Counted from the first letter of the stretch, positions 25,004 through 34,068 are shown. The stretch: DNA of 64,000 nt from Bacillota bacterium (GCA_021846505.1 JAJZWV010000010.1:17922-81921); one strand, 5' to 3'. Translations and numbers: made by a program. The notes: generated from the sequence alone by a model not told the origin.

Positions 25004-26476
25004 ATGGACATCGGGGCCCACGGGGGGCGTCAGTTTCGCAGTCTGGTCCCCGCGAGGTTGGACCGGCTGCCTTGGACCCGATTTCACTGGCTGATTGTCA
25101 TAGGGCTGGGTGTGTCCTGGATTCTGGACGGACTGGAAATTCAGATAGTCTCGAGCGTGAGCCCGGTCCTCCAGCAGCATGCGGCGCTGGGGCTGTCAGC
25201 CACGGCGGTCGGCTTTGTGGGCACCGTATATCTGCTGGGCGAAGTGGCGGGAGCTCTGGTGTTTGGCCGCATCACCGACCGGCTGGGCCGCCGCCGCGTG
25301 TTCATGTGGACGCTCGGGCTGTATTTGGTGGCCAGCGGTGTCGCTGGGCTGTCGCCCACGCTGTGGTTCCTGCTGGTGTTCCGGTTTCTGGCCGGGGCGG
25401 GCATCGGCGGCGAGTACAGCGCGATCAACTCGGCCATCGACGAGTTGATCCCGTCGTACTATCGGGGGCGCGTGGACATCGCCATCAACGGCACCTACTG
25501 GTTTGGTGCCATGATTGGCTCCGCCCTGTCGGTGGTGGTGCTGAACCCCCACCTGATTCCGGTGGCCTGGGGCTGGCGCATCGGGTTTTTCATCGGGCCG
25601 GTGATTGGGCTCGTCGTGCTGGCCATCCGCCGCCATATTCCCGAAAGCCCACGCTGGCTCATGCTGCACGGCCGCGAAGCCGAAGCGGAGCACATCGTAG
25701 ATCAAATTGAGGGGCAGGTCGCGGCCCGAGGCGTGCGCCTAGACCCGGTGGACGACCGCCAGGCCATCGTCTTGCACTCCCCCCGCTCGGCGACGTACGG
25801 CCAGATTGCCCGCACGCTGTTTCGCGACTACCCGCAGCGCACGGTGCTGGGCTTCAGCATGATGGTCACCCAATCGTTTCTGTACAACGCGATTTTCTTT
25901 TCGTACGCGCTGGTGCTGGACCATTTCTATGGGGTGGCGCCGGACCAAATTGGGCTGTACTTCTTCCCGTTTGCCGTTGGCAATCTGGCTGGGCCGCTGC
26001 TGCTGGGCTCACTGTTTGATACGGTGGGGCGCCGCCGCATGATCACCTTTACGTATTGCGTGTCCGGCCTCTTGCTGGGGGTATCGGCGTGGTTCTTCCA
26101 CCAAGGGCTCTTGACCGCCACCACCCAGACTGTCTTCTGGTGCGTGATTTTCTTCCTGGCATCCGCCGGGGCGTCCTCCGCCTATCTCACGGTCAGTGAG
26201 ATTTTCCCCATCGAGCTGAGGGGTCAGGCCATTGCGTTCTTCTTTGCCATCTCGCAGCTGGTGGGCGGGGTCGCGGCGCCCGCCATCTTTGCCAGCTTGG
26301 TGGGCAGCGGCCGGAACCCCGGGCCGCTGACAGCCGGCTACGTGGTGGGGGCCGCAGTCATGTTTCTCGGCGGCGCGATCGCTTGGCGGCTGGCCGTCAA
26401 TGCTGAGCGCAAGCCCCTGGAGGACATCGCGCCGCCGCTCAGCGCGGCCGCCGAGCCGGGGGGGCGCGCCGTGTAG
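25004..26476 (+). CDS. MFS metabolite/proton symporter (sugar-porter-like)
   Basis: This 490-residue transporter has twelve predicted segments. The signature FGRITDRLGRRRVFMWTL follows TM2, and TM4-5 carry FRFLAGAGIGGEYSAINSAI and ELIPSYYRGRVDIAINGTYW, as in the Sugar_tr/AAHS family. The second half repeats LLLGSLFDTVGRRRMITFTY. The ATG at 25004 is chosen over upstream starts because GGAGG is correctly spaced. The substrate is probably an organic acid, sugar or aromatic acid and cannot be decided here. It is divergent from the helicase operon. Confidence 0.88.
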   Translation: MDIGAHGGRQFRSLVPARLDRLPWTRFHWLIVIGLGVSWILDGLEIQIVSSVSPVLQQHAALGLSATAVGFVGTVYLLGEVAGALVFGRITDRLGRRRVFMWTLGLYLVASGVAGLSPTLWFLLVFRFLAGAGIGGEYSAINSAIDELIPSYYRGRVDIAINGTYWFGAMIGSALSVVVLNPHLIPVAWGWRIGFFIGPVIGLVVLAIRRHIPESPRWLMLHGREAEAEHIVDQIEGQVAARGVRLDPVDDRQAIVLHSPRSATYGQIARTLFRDYPQRTVLGFSMMVTQSFLYNAIFFSYALVLDHFYGVAPDQIGLYFFPFAVGNLAGPLLLGSLFDTVGRRRMITFTYCVSGLLLGVSAWFFHQGLLTATTQTVFWCVIFFLASAGASSAYLTVSEIFPIELRGQAIAFFFAISQLVGGVAAPAIFASLVGSGRNPGPLTAGYVVGAAVMFLGGAIAWRLAVNAERKPLEDIAPPLSAAAEPGGRAV

Positions 26477-26495
26477 GAGGATCGGGCCCCAGCGC

Positions 26496-28190
26496 TTAGC
26501 CGTGCGGCGTCAGCGTGAGCGGAATGGCGATATGATGCGTCTTCCCTTGATAGATGTAGGTGAGCTGGGCGGTGAGGTGGCGGGGCACCGGAATCCACCC
26601 CTGTTGCAGCGCCGCCCACACAAAGGGGGACGCATTGATGGCGTAAATGCCCGGACCTGAGAGCGGCAGGCCCAGTCGGCCCCCTGACAGGGCATCGCTC
26701 CCCCCGAAAAGCGCGATGTGGACCCGCGTGGGCGCATACGCCCGCGCGTCGGTCAGGGGGCGCACCGTGGCGCCCGTGAGTAGCGTCTCAGCGGGAACCG
26801 GTGCGGGGACGGCAAGCCCGCCGTCCAGTCCCACGAACCCTCCTTGGCGCGGCAGTGGCGGCGGCGAGACCGCCGGTGGCGCCAGCGGCGACAGCTCCGC
26901 GGACACCGCCCAACCGTCGCGGTGGCCGGCCCAGGTGAGGCGCCCGGGGCCCGGCGGTGCCTGAAACGGCCCCAGCTGCACCAGGCCGGTGCGGGTCGCG
27001 ACGTAGGCAAATCGCGCCCCCACTTGGGCGGCGCCAACTCCCGCGAGGGCGAGCGCGGGCGCGGCCGTGCCGCTGGGTGATAGGGTGGTCACAGCGCGGT
27101 GGCCTTGCAGCACCAGCGTGGCGCCGAGGCCCGCGAGCCCCAGCACCTGCTGGCGGGGGCCGTGCAGCGGCACCACCAGCCGGTCGCTGTTAATCGTATC
27201 CCAAGGGCGAATCACGATGCGGCCGCGGCGCATCCACACCAGCCCGCTGGGCGTGTTGGCGGCCCCGCTGTACCACCGCATGGGATCGGGTGACGAGAGA
27301 TACGGTGGAGACGCGACCCCGTTTGAGGGAAACGAGCTCAGCATGGCGACGCCGTGCGCGCCGCGCAGCACAAACCCATCTAAGTTATCGGCATACTCCA
27401 GCCGCGCCGCGTTGCTGCCGTTGGCGGCCCGAAAGGCTGGCACCGCGACTTGGGTGACCGCTTGGCCGGTATCCTGATAGAAGTACAGCGTGGCGCGCGA
27501 GGGATCCCAAGTGACCACGAGCGGTGGCTGGCTGCCCAGCTGCGCCACGGCCAGCGCGCCGCTGCCGCCTTGGAGGCGCTTGTACGCCCCGCCCATGGAG
27601 TCGACGAGCCACGACGTGTTCGCATCGCTCACCAGCCACGACCCCTCGGGCAAGGGGCGCACCGTGAGCGCCGCCGCGCGGGGCAAGCGCCCCAAGGGAG
27701 TGTTGGCGGGAGTCGCGAGCGGCTGGCCTCCCGGGCCCAGCGCCTTGATCAGGACCTGGCCGGTCGTCCGACTGCGCACGAGCAGCACGGTGCTGAGGGG
27801 CCCCCCCGCTTCGGCGGCGACAATCTGCCACCGGCGGGCCAGCTGGACCGTCCACAGCGGGCGGCCGAAGGGGCCCACTTGGTAGGCGGCAATGCGGTGG
27901 CCCTGGTAGACCAGCACCACGCCCGCGTGCAGGCTCACGTGCGCCTGGCCGGAAAAGCCCGGTGGCCAGGACACTTCCTCGGCCTGGGGCGACAGCACGC
28001 GCGCGGCGGGGGCGGAGCCCTGCAGCGCGTATGGCAGCGCCGCGAGGAGCAGCAGGGCCAAAAAGGCCGCGCCCACTGTGAACCGGCGGCGTCGCGCTGG
28101 GCGTGGGCGCTCTAACAGCAGCTGGGGATGGCGCCACTCGGGAAACCGCTCCCACAGCTCCTGCTGCAGACGCGCTTCAAACGGGTTCAT
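26496..28190 (-). CDS. Membrane-anchored protein paired with an ECF sigma factor (probable anti-sigma role)
   Basis: This 564-residue protein has a short cytoplasmic N-terminus (~35 residues, FEARLQQELWERFPEWRH) and one membrane segment (AAFLALLLLAALPYAL). A large extracytoplasmic region of about 500 residues follows, with repeated beta-rich blocks such as LLVRSRTTGQVLIKALGPGG and LVVTWDPSRATLYFYQDTG, suggesting a propeller-like fold. It lies 28 bases after the ECF sigma gene on the same strand, the usual place for an anti-sigma factor. No zinc-binding ZAS motif is visible. The sensing function is inferred from position. Confidence 0.65.
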   Translation of the reverse strand: MNPFEARLQQELWERFPEWRHPQLLLERPRPARRRRFTVGAAFLALLLLAALPYALQGSAPAARVLSPQAEEVSWPPGFSGQAHVSLHAGVVLVYQGHRIAAYQVGPFGRPLWTVQLARRWQIVAAEAGGPLSTVLLVRSRTTGQVLIKALGPGGQPLATPANTPLGRLPRAAALTVRPLPEGSWLVSDANTSWLVDSMGGAYKRLQGGSGALAVAQLGSQPPLVVTWDPSRATLYFYQDTGQAVTQVAVPAFRAANGSNAARLEYADNLDGFVLRGAHGVAMLSSFPSNGVASPPYLSSPDPMRWYSGAANTPSGLVWMRRGRIVIRPWDTINSDRLVVPLHGPRQQVLGLAGLGATLVLQGHRAVTTLSPSGTAAPALALAGVGAAQVGARFAYVATRTGLVQLGPFQAPPGPGRLTWAGHRDGWAVSAELSPLAPPAVSPPPLPRQGGFVGLDGGLAVPAPVPAETLLTGATVRPLTDARAYAPTRVHIALFGGSDALSGGRLGLPLSGPGIYAINASPFVWAALQQGWIPVPRHLTAQLTYIYQGKTHHIAIPLTLTPHG

Positions 28191-28218
28191 GACCAGCCTC
28201 CCTCGTGTGATGCGCGGC

Positions 28219-28692
28219 CTATTCCCCGGACCAGTCGGGCAATAGGGCTGCCAGCGCCGCCCGGCCCCGGCTGAGGCGGCTTTTCACCGTGCCGATCGGG
28301 ACATGCAGCATGGCGGCCACTTCTTCGAGACTGAATCCGGCCCAGTGGTGGAGCATGAGAGCTTCGGACAGCTTAGGACTCAAGCTTTGCACAGCCTGTA
28401 GCAGCTCGGCGGCGGCGAACCCCTCCTCGCGGCCCACCCCGGGCGGCATCTGGGCCATCGGCACCTCGCGCCGCCACGCGCGGCGCCGGGCTTGGCGCGT
28501 GCGCCAGATGGTGCGCTGCGCCAGCCAGGCCCAGGTCACCGGGCGCCCGCGCGCCAGCTGGCCGTGCGCGCTCCACAGCACGTCCTGCACCACTTCTTCG
28601 GCGGTGGTGCGGTCGCGGAGCTGGGAGATGGCAACACCCAGGAGGCGGAAGCCATAGCGCTCCACCAGCAGCTCAAACCCTTCCCGACTCAT
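28219..28692 (-). CDS. ECF-type RNA polymerase sigma factor
   Basis: This 157-residue sigma factor has region 2 (FRLLGVAISQLRDRTTAEEVVQDV) and region 4 (LSPKLSEALMLHHWAGFSLE, EVAAMLHVPIGTVKSRLSRG). The linker is short. It is followed at once by the large membrane-anchored protein. The upstream minus strand carries GGAACC (28839-28844) and GGTATC (28812-28817), resembling an ECF promoter but with a spacer about 21 bases long, so self-activation is only a weak suggestion. Confidence 0.9.
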   Translation of the reverse strand: MSREGFELLVERYGFRLLGVAISQLRDRTTAEEVVQDVLWSAHGQLARGRPVTWAWLAQRTIWRTRQARRRAWRREVPMAQMPPGVGREEGFAAAELLQAVQSLSPKLSEALMLHHWAGFSLEEVAAMLHVPIGTVKSRLSRGRAALAALLPDWSGE

Positions 28693-28954
28693 CGGGGGCG
28701 CTGCCCCGTCTAAGCCGAGGGCTGCTGGGCGCCCCGGGGTGTCTTCGTGCTTGCTGACGGTCTCCCTCCGCTCTGTTGCGCCGACCCCGGCTCACTCCCA
28801 CCTGCTTCTCGGATACCAACACCCGCCGGCCGCCAAAAGGTTCCGTGCCGCAAGCCATTTTCCAAAACTTTTTCGCCGTGCGGGAGGTGCTAAGGTGAAG
28901 GAGGCGATGGCGTGGGGGTGCCCCAAGCTGTGCGGGTGCCGGATCCCGCCCCCT

Positions 28955-29600
28955 CCATCCGCGGTGAATGGTGGGGGTCGGGACCGGATCGCCGGTGGTG
29001 GGCGCTGGGCGCGGCCCGCCGTCCGGTGGCCATTCTGCGCCCCGTACAGCAAGGCGTGCGTGGCCACTTTGTTAACGACGCGCGCCGGTGGAGTACTGGT
29101 AATGGCATTTACCGCCGCGTCGGCGAAGACCGCCTGGGGGGTCTCCCCGTACGTGAGGTGAGCCTGCAGGTAGGCCCCCGTCTGCGCGCGGTCCAGATAC
29201 GGCCCGGCACTGGAGGTCGATGCGCTGGCGGATGGCGGTTTAGGCTTGGGGACCCAGCCGGGCCCACCGCTCGGTCTGGCCCACCAGAATCAAGGCTAGG
29301 GGACTGGCCGCATCCATCGCCTAGTTGAGCAAGAACCTCACTTCCTCCAGCATTTCGCCGTCGAGGCGGGCGGCGGGCCGCTAGATGGCCGTGCTTCTGC
29401 CGGTCCCGCCATCCCCGGTCAACCTCGAACCGCTGGCGCGCCGCGGCATGCGCGAGCCGCAGGCCGACCCGCCAGGCGTGTGCGGCGCACCAGCCCTCTT
29501 TGTCCCGCTGGCCCGGAACGGGCGCGCTGCTCGACCAGCAGGCCGCGCACCCTTGAAGAGCCTGCAGAGCCGCCTCCACATGGCAAAGAAAGCTGCTGGA
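28955..29600 (-). pseudogene. Decayed ExeA/TniB-like transposition ATPase
   Basis: No intact frame exists, but fragments in different minus-strand frames spell a single AAA ATPase in the right order. These are GDGGTGRSTAI (Walker A), LDGEMLEEVRFLLN, ASPLALILVGQTERWARLG, RQRIDLQCR, GAYLQAHLTYGETPQAVFAD and VNKVATHALLYGAQNGHRT. This is the pattern of ExeA-family helper ATPases carried by transposons and prophages. Stops and frameshifts interrupt it several times. No partner transposase is visible next to it. The N-terminal boundary is uncertain. Confidence 0.65.
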
Positions 29601-29629
29601 GCGTGATGTCAAAGGGCCCCCCGGTCGTG

Positions 29630-30181
29630 TCAGTCCGCGGTCTGGCCGGGGGAAAGAGCCTGTTGGGCCGTCCGAATGGGGATGAAGAGGCGAGGCGGCG
29701 TGGTGGCGTGGAAGCGCATAAAGCCGTACTTCTCATAGAAGGCCGTGACCTGCTCGGTCTTCGCGTCGACGACCACGGCGGCGACCCCCATTCCGGTCCC
29801 GCTAATCGCGCAGGAGCGGGCCAGCGCGTCCACTATCAACAGTGCCCCGCAGCCTTGGCCCTGGCAGTGGAGAGACGACGCCAGGCGTCCGACCAGTGCT
29901 ACGGGGACTGAAGGATACTTGGGCAGCTGCCTCGCCATCTCGAGTGGGAAATCATGGAGCGAGACACTCGACGCCGACAGCGTGTAGAATCCGGCGATGG
30001 TCCGAGGGGCTGCCGCGTCCACCAGTACATAGACCACCGTCACGCGGCGGCGCATGTCTTGACCCGCAGACTGTCGGATATAGCGATCCAGCGCGGCCTC
30101 CCCGCAGGAGAAGGCTGCGCGATCGTGACTCGTATTCAGGGGTTCAATGCGGTACTGGCTATCGCTCAACCGCTGACCCAT
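29630..30181 (-). CDS. GNAT-type toxin of a TacAT-like toxin-antitoxin pair
   Basis: This 183-residue GNAT protein opens with the family pattern FSCGEAALDRYIRQSAGQDMRRR. It has IAGFYTLSASSVSL, an acetyl-CoA loop QGQGCGALL and a C-terminal FYEKYGFMRF. Related toxins acetylate the amino group of charged tRNA. Family members usually have GQGLG in the loop; here it is GQGCG. The start at 30181 lies inside the antitoxin gene (23-base overlap) with no good ribosome site, so translation is probably coupled. Confidence 0.88.
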   Translation of the reverse strand: MGQRLSDSQYRIEPLNTSHDRAAFSCGEAALDRYIRQSAGQDMRRRVTVVYVLVDAAAPRTIAGFYTLSASSVSLHDFPLEMARQLPKYPSVPVALVGRLASSLHCQGQGCGALLIVDALARSCAISGTGMGVAAVVVDAKTEQVTAFYEKYGFMRFHATTPPRLFIPIRTAQQALSPGQTAD

Positions 30182-30440
30182 ACCGAGCGACCGCGGCTTT
30201 GAGCTTGTCGTTAGGCCGCGGAGGATTCAGCAGCGCTTGCACAAATGCTTCTTGGTCTTGGCGGCTCAGCGCCACCTCGTCTCGCCGTCTCATGACTTCC
30301 TCAGCCTGAACCCTAGCGCTCGTGGTCACGAAATCGGCCAGGCTAAGTCCCAGATGGCCGGCCGCCTCTTCAAGGAGCGCCTTATCATCGGGTCGGATAC
30401 GCGCTTCAATGCGCGCAGTCTTCAGCGCCTCTGAACGCAT
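30159..30440 (-). CDS. DUF1778 ribbon-helix-helix antitoxin
   Basis: This 93-residue antitoxin has an N-terminal ribbon-helix-helix (ARIEARIRPDDKALLEEAAG, then LGLSLADFVTTSARVQAEEV). The C-terminal toxin-binding tail is DQEAFVQALLNPPRPNDKL. It precedes and overlaps the GNAT toxin, as in TacA-TacT operons, and should repress the promoter just upstream. GGAG lies eight bases before the ATG. Confidence 0.9.
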   Translation of the reverse strand: MRSEALKTARIEARIRPDDKALLEEAAGHLGLSLADFVTTSARVQAEEVMRRRDEVALSRQDQEAFVQALLNPPRPNDKLKAAVARYGSAVER

Positions 30441-30474
30441 GGCAGTCGCTCCTTCTCTCTCGCACCTTGGGATT

Positions 30475-30503
30475 ATTGTACGTCGCTAAGCCACACGCGT
30501 CAA
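30475..30503 (-). promoter_or_regulatory. Promoter of the toxin-antitoxin operon
   Basis: On the minus strand the -35 TTGACG (30498-30503), a 17-base spacer and the -10 TACAAT (30475-30480) end 34 bases before the antitoxin start. The antitoxin probably binds here, as in related systems. Confidence 0.7.
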
Positions 30504-30531
30504 CGGACGTCGCCAGGTGCCGGCGCGAGCC

Positions 30532-30617
30532 GCCGCCGTTGCCCAACGGCGGCCTGCGCGCAAAATAATGCGCCGGCCTACGCCGTGATTGACAGAATGC
30601 AGTATCATTTCAAAATC
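30532..30617 (+). promoter_or_regulatory. Hairpin and candidate promoter upstream of the transhydrogenase operon
   Basis: A perfect hairpin has arms GCCGCCGTT (30532-30540) and AACGGCGGC (30545-30553) around GCCC. A consensus -35 TTGACA (30589-30594) follows, with only a weak -10 (AAAATC at 30612-30617) 17 bases on. The hairpin could insulate the toxin-antitoxin and pnt promoters. Confidence 0.4.
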
Positions 30618-30727
30618 CTCAGCACCGGTGGGAACAACTTCCCCTGCTCGACTTGCGCCGAGACCCAGTACCCGAGGTGGCTTGATTCCGAGACCCACAG
30701 GAGTTGAAACGTAGAAGGGGTGCGCGA

Positions 30728-31954
30728 TTGCACATAGCGGTTCTGCGAGAAGACCAGGCGGGAGAGCGCCGGGTGGCCCTGACGCCCGAAGTGGTGCTGT
30801 CCTTGGTGCGCATGGGCCATCGGGTGGCGGTGGAAGCGGGAGCCGGCCTCGCGGCGCAGTTCCCTGATGGGGCCTACGGCGAGGCTGGGGCCGACATGGA
30901 CGACGACCCCGCCCACTTGGTGCGGGGAGCCCACGTCGTGCTGGGCATCCGCCTGCCCGCGGCGAGGGTCTCTGGGGCCATGCGCCCTGGCACGGTGCTG
31001 GTGGGGCTTTTGAGCCCGCGAAGCCAGCCCCAGGCCATGGCGGAGCTGGCCCAGCAGGGGGTGGCGGCCTTCAGCCTCGATGCCATGCCGCGCATCAGCC
31101 GGGCCCAGAGCATGGACGTGCTGTCGGCGATGAGCACGGTGAGCGGCTATCGGGCGGTGGTCGCCGCCGCCCAGCTGGCCGAGCGATTTTTTCCCCTGCT
31201 GATGACGGCCGCCGGCACGATTCCGCCAGCGCGGGTGGTGGTGCTGGGGGCGGGTGTGGCGGGCTTGCAGGCGGTGGCCACGGCCCACCGGCTGGGCGCG
31301 GTGGTGCAGGCATTTGACGCCCGCCCGGCAGTCAAGGAGCAGGTGGAAAGCTTGGGCGCCAGCTTCCTCGCTCTGCCGGACATCCAGGCCGAAGGCGCGG
31401 GGGGCTATGCCCGGGCCGTAGCCGCCGACGAGGAAGCCCGCGAGCGCGAGTTTCTGGCCGGCCCGATCAAGGCCGCCGACGTGGTTGTCACGACGGCCAT
31501 GGTGCCGGGCTTGCCGGCGCCGCGGCTGATTAGCGACGAGATGGTGGCGTCCATGCACGCCGGCGCGGTCATCATGGACTTGGCGGCTGAGGCCGGCGGC
31601 AACTGCGCCGCCACGGTGCCGGGCCAGCGCGTGCGTGCCCATGGCGTGATTGTGGACGGCGCGACCGATTTGCCGTCGCAGATGGCCAACCCGGCCAGCC
31701 GCATGTACGCCAAAAACCTGTCGAGCTTTCTTCGCCTGCTCTTCGAGCAAGGGCTGGCCGCTGCCGATGGCGCCAGCGCACCCACGCTGCCGGACCTGGA
31801 GCCTGAGGGGGACGAGATTTTGCGCGCCACGGCCATCACACGCGGCGGCCACATCGTGCACGGGCCCACGCGTGAGGCCTGGGAGCAGCACATGGCGGCG
31901 AGGTCCGCGGGAGGCGGCGCTGCGGCCGAAGTCACAGGGGGAGGGGACGGGTAA
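30728..31954 (+). CDS. pntAA: NAD(P) transhydrogenase subunit alpha, part 1
   Basis: This is the NAD(H)-binding domain I of the proton-translocating transhydrogenase (about 408 residues). It has the AlaDh/PNT N-terminal fold (HIAVLREDQAGERRVALTPE), the Rossmann loop VVVLGAGVAGLQAVATAHRL, the domain-contact loop RISRAQSMDVLSAMSTVSGY and DLAAEAGGNCAAT. The TTG at 30728 is preferred because AGAAGGGG lies upstream with good spacing; the first possible TTG at 30704 has its ribosome site too close. The TAATG overlap couples it to the next gene. The complex drives NADPH formation from NADH using proton motive force. Confidence 0.93.
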   Translation: MHIAVLREDQAGERRVALTPEVVLSLVRMGHRVAVEAGAGLAAQFPDGAYGEAGADMDDDPAHLVRGAHVVLGIRLPAARVSGAMRPGTVLVGLLSPRSQPQAMAELAQQGVAAFSLDAMPRISRAQSMDVLSAMSTVSGYRAVVAAAQLAERFFPLLMTAAGTIPPARVVVLGAGVAGLQAVATAHRLGAVVQAFDARPAVKEQVESLGASFLALPDIQAEGAGGYARAVAADEEAREREFLAGPIKAADVVVTTAMVPGLPAPRLISDEMVASMHAGAVIMDLAAEAGGNCAATVPGQRVRAHGVIVDGATDLPSQMANPASRMYAKNLSSFLRLLFEQGLAAADGASAPTLPDLEPEGDEILRATAITRGGHIVHGPTREAWEQHMAARSAGGGAAAEVTGGGDG

Positions 31955-32265
31955 TGGCGAGCCACCTGCTGCCGGAGCTGTTCGTGTTTATCTTGGCGGT
32001 CTTTTTGGGGCTGGCGCTCATCACGAAGATTCCGTCGGTCCTCCACACGCCGCTCATGTCTGCCACCAACGCGATTCACGGGGTCATCGTGGTGGGGGCA
32101 CTGGTGGCGGCGGCGGCCGCGCACGGCACCGCCCAAGTTTATCTGGGCGGCGCGGCGGTGTTTTTGGGGACCCTGAACGTGGTCGGCGGCTACGTGGTGA
32201 CGGACCGGATGCTGGAGATGTTTCGCAAGGGCTCCAGCCCCAAGGGGGCGCCGCCGCGTGGCTAA
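31954..32265 (+). CDS. pntAB: NAD(P) transhydrogenase subunit alpha, part 2 (membrane)
   Basis: This 103-residue membrane subunit has about three hydrophobic segments, with the family hallmark TPLMSATNAIHGVIVVGAL and GTLNVVGGYVVTDRMLEMF. It corresponds to the membrane end of the alpha chain that is a single polypeptide in E. coli. The split arrangement matches that of Rhodospirillum and several Gram-positive groups. It overlaps both neighbours. Confidence 0.95.
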   Translation: MASHLLPELFVFILAVFLGLALITKIPSVLHTPLMSATNAIHGVIVVGALVAAAAAHGTAQVYLGGAAVFLGTLNVVGGYVVTDRMLEMFRKGSSPKGAPPRG

Positions 32266-33640
32266 TCTGGCCGAAGGCGCCGACATGCTGGCGGCGGTGC
32301 TGTTTGTCCTCGGGATTATGCTGCTGCGCAAGCCGGCCACGGCCCGGGCCGGGAACGGCCTGGCGGCCCTGGGCATGGCCATCGCGCTGGCGTTTGGTGT
32401 CCTGGCCATCCCGCTGCATCACACCCTGATGATAGCCATCGTGTTTGCCGCCGCGGCCGCGGCGGGTGCGGTGGTGGCGCGCATCGTCAAAATGACGGCC
32501 ATGCCCCAGCTGGTGGCGCTGTTCAATGGGATGGGCGGCGGCGCCGCGGCTCTGGTAGCCCTGGTGGTTATGCTCCACGCCACGGGAACTGGGGGGCGCC
32601 TGCCGGCCCTTATCGCCATCCCCGGGTTCTTCACCCTCCTTATCGGGTCTGTCAGCTTCGCGGGCAGTTTGGTGGCGTTTGCGAAGCTGCAGGAATGGCT
32701 GTCGGGCCGGCCCCTCCTCTTTCGGGGCCAGCACCTCCTGAACCTGGTGGTGCTGCTGGCCGCCCTGGCGGCGGGGCTGGCCGCCCTGGCGGGGCTCGCG
32801 CCCGCGCCGCCCCTCGCCGCTCTGGTGGCGGGGCTGGCGGTCCTGCTGGGCTTTCTATTCGTGCTGCCCGTCGGCGGTGCCGACATGCCGGTGATTATTT
32901 CGTTCTTGAATTCGCTCACGGGGCTGGCAGCGGCCGCCACCGGGTTTGTGCTGTCGAGCGACCTCCTGATTGTGGCCGGGGCGCTGGTGGGCGCCTCGGG
33001 CACCATCCTGACGCTCATCATGAGCCGGGCCATGCACCGGTCGCTGTTCAGCGCGCTGTTTGCCGGGTTTGGCCAGGTGCAGGCGGGCGCGGGGCGCCTC
33101 GATGGCGCGATGCACGCCACCAGCGCCGACGAAGTGGCGACACTGCTGGCCTACTCGCGCCGGGTGGTCATTGTCCCGGGCTACGGCATGGCGGTCGCCC
33201 GGGCCCAGCTGGAAGTGAAGGACTTGGCGGACCGGCTGATTGAGCGTGGAGTGGACGTGCGCTTCGGGATTCATCCTGTGGCGGGGCGGATGCCGGGCCA
33301 CATGAACGTGCTGCTGGCCGAAGCCAACGTGCCCTATGACCGCCTGTACGAGATGGAGCGCATCAACCCGGAGTTTGCCCGCACCGATGTCGTGCTGGTG
33401 ATTGGCGCGAACGACGTGACCAATCCCGCCGCCCGCACCAATCCCGGCAGCCCGATTTACGGCATGCCAGTGCTGGAGGTGGACCAAGCCGCCGCCATCG
33501 TGGTGCTGAAGCGCAGCATGGCCACCGGATTTGCGGGCGTCGACAATCCCCTGTTCCTGATGGACAAAACCTTGATGCTGTTTGGGGACGCCCGGGAGTC
33601 CGTGGCCGCGCTGGTCCAGGAGCTGCGGGAGGCGGTCTGA
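32258..33640 (+). CDS. pntB: NAD(P) transhydrogenase subunit beta
   Basis: This 460-residue subunit has nine or so membrane segments (LFNGMGGGAAALVAL, PVGGADMPVIISFLNSLTGL, AGALVGASGTILTLIMSRAM). The C-terminal NADP(H)-binding domain III has VIVPGYGMAVARAQ, HPVAGRMPGHMNVLLAEANV, VLVIGANDVTNPAART and GSPIYGMPVL. All expected blocks are present. Its GTG start overlaps the pntAB stop by eight bases. Confidence 0.95.
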   Translation: MANLAEGADMLAAVLFVLGIMLLRKPATARAGNGLAALGMAIALAFGVLAIPLHHTLMIAIVFAAAAAAGAVVARIVKMTAMPQLVALFNGMGGGAAALVALVVMLHATGTGGRLPALIAIPGFFTLLIGSVSFAGSLVAFAKLQEWLSGRPLLFRGQHLLNLVVLLAALAAGLAALAGLAPAPPLAALVAGLAVLLGFLFVLPVGGADMPVIISFLNSLTGLAAAATGFVLSSDLLIVAGALVGASGTILTLIMSRAMHRSLFSALFAGFGQVQAGAGRLDGAMHATSADEVATLLAYSRRVVIVPGYGMAVARAQLEVKDLADRLIERGVDVRFGIHPVAGRMPGHMNVLLAEANVPYDRLYEMERINPEFARTDVVLVIGANDVTNPAARTNPGSPIYGMPVLEVDQAAAIVVLKRSMATGFAGVDNPLFLMDKTLMLFGDARESVAALVQELREAV

Positions 33641-33641
33641 G

Positions 33642-33685
33642 GAGAGCGCTTGGAAGGCGCCGTTCGGCAGCCGGCGAGCGCTCTC
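33642..33685. terminator. Possible terminator between pntB and a convergent small gene
   Basis: Nine-base arms GAGAGCGCT (33642-33650) and AGCGCTCTC (33677-33685) enclose a GC-rich 26-base loop that can itself pair. There is no U tract. It lies between convergent genes, so it could act in both directions. Confidence 0.4.
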
Positions 33686-33702
33686 GCCGCGCCCGTCCCG
33701 GC

Positions 33703-33991
33703 TACGTTAGGCGCACTATGAGGGTGGACTCACTCCAGATGCGGCTCGCCAGCCACTTGTCGCACAGCGCGCTGCCTTTAATTTCGGCCTCCACCTGCGG
33801 CGCCAGCGCTTCGGCCGCCTCCCGCGAGTCCAGCAGCAGCAGGGCGCAGTATCCTCCGTCCCCGTCGTTGCTAAACACTCCGCCGCGATAGGGGCCAGCT
33901 GATGCAGGTGCTGCTCAAATGCCCGCATGGCCGGATCGATTTCCTGCTCCTCGGAGTGGTGCGATCGAAAGGCGATTTCCAGGGCGACCAT
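33703..33991 (-). pseudogene. Small frameshifted gene of unknown function
   Basis: Starting at the ATG at 33991, the frame reads MVALEIAFRSHHSEEQEI and DPAMRAFEQHLHQLAP. It then makes sense only after a one-base shift at the G run 33891-33894, continuing YRGGVFSNDGDGGYCALLLL and ending WSESTLIVRLT at a stop at 33703-33705. The restored protein would have about 96 residues. The family is not recognised. One extra base in a homopolymer is the only defect. Confidence 0.5.
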
Positions 33992-34068
33992 CAAATATTT
34001 GCGTCCTCGCGTTCACGTCGTTTCTCTCGTTCACGTCTTTGGTGAGCAAACAGCCTGCTAGCATGCGG

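Noticed and set aside
30605..31891. A 428-codon open frame antisense to the transhydrogenase alpha gene
   Set aside because: Composition is His/Arg/Gly-rich without motifs and it is fully explained by the pntAA gene on the other strand.
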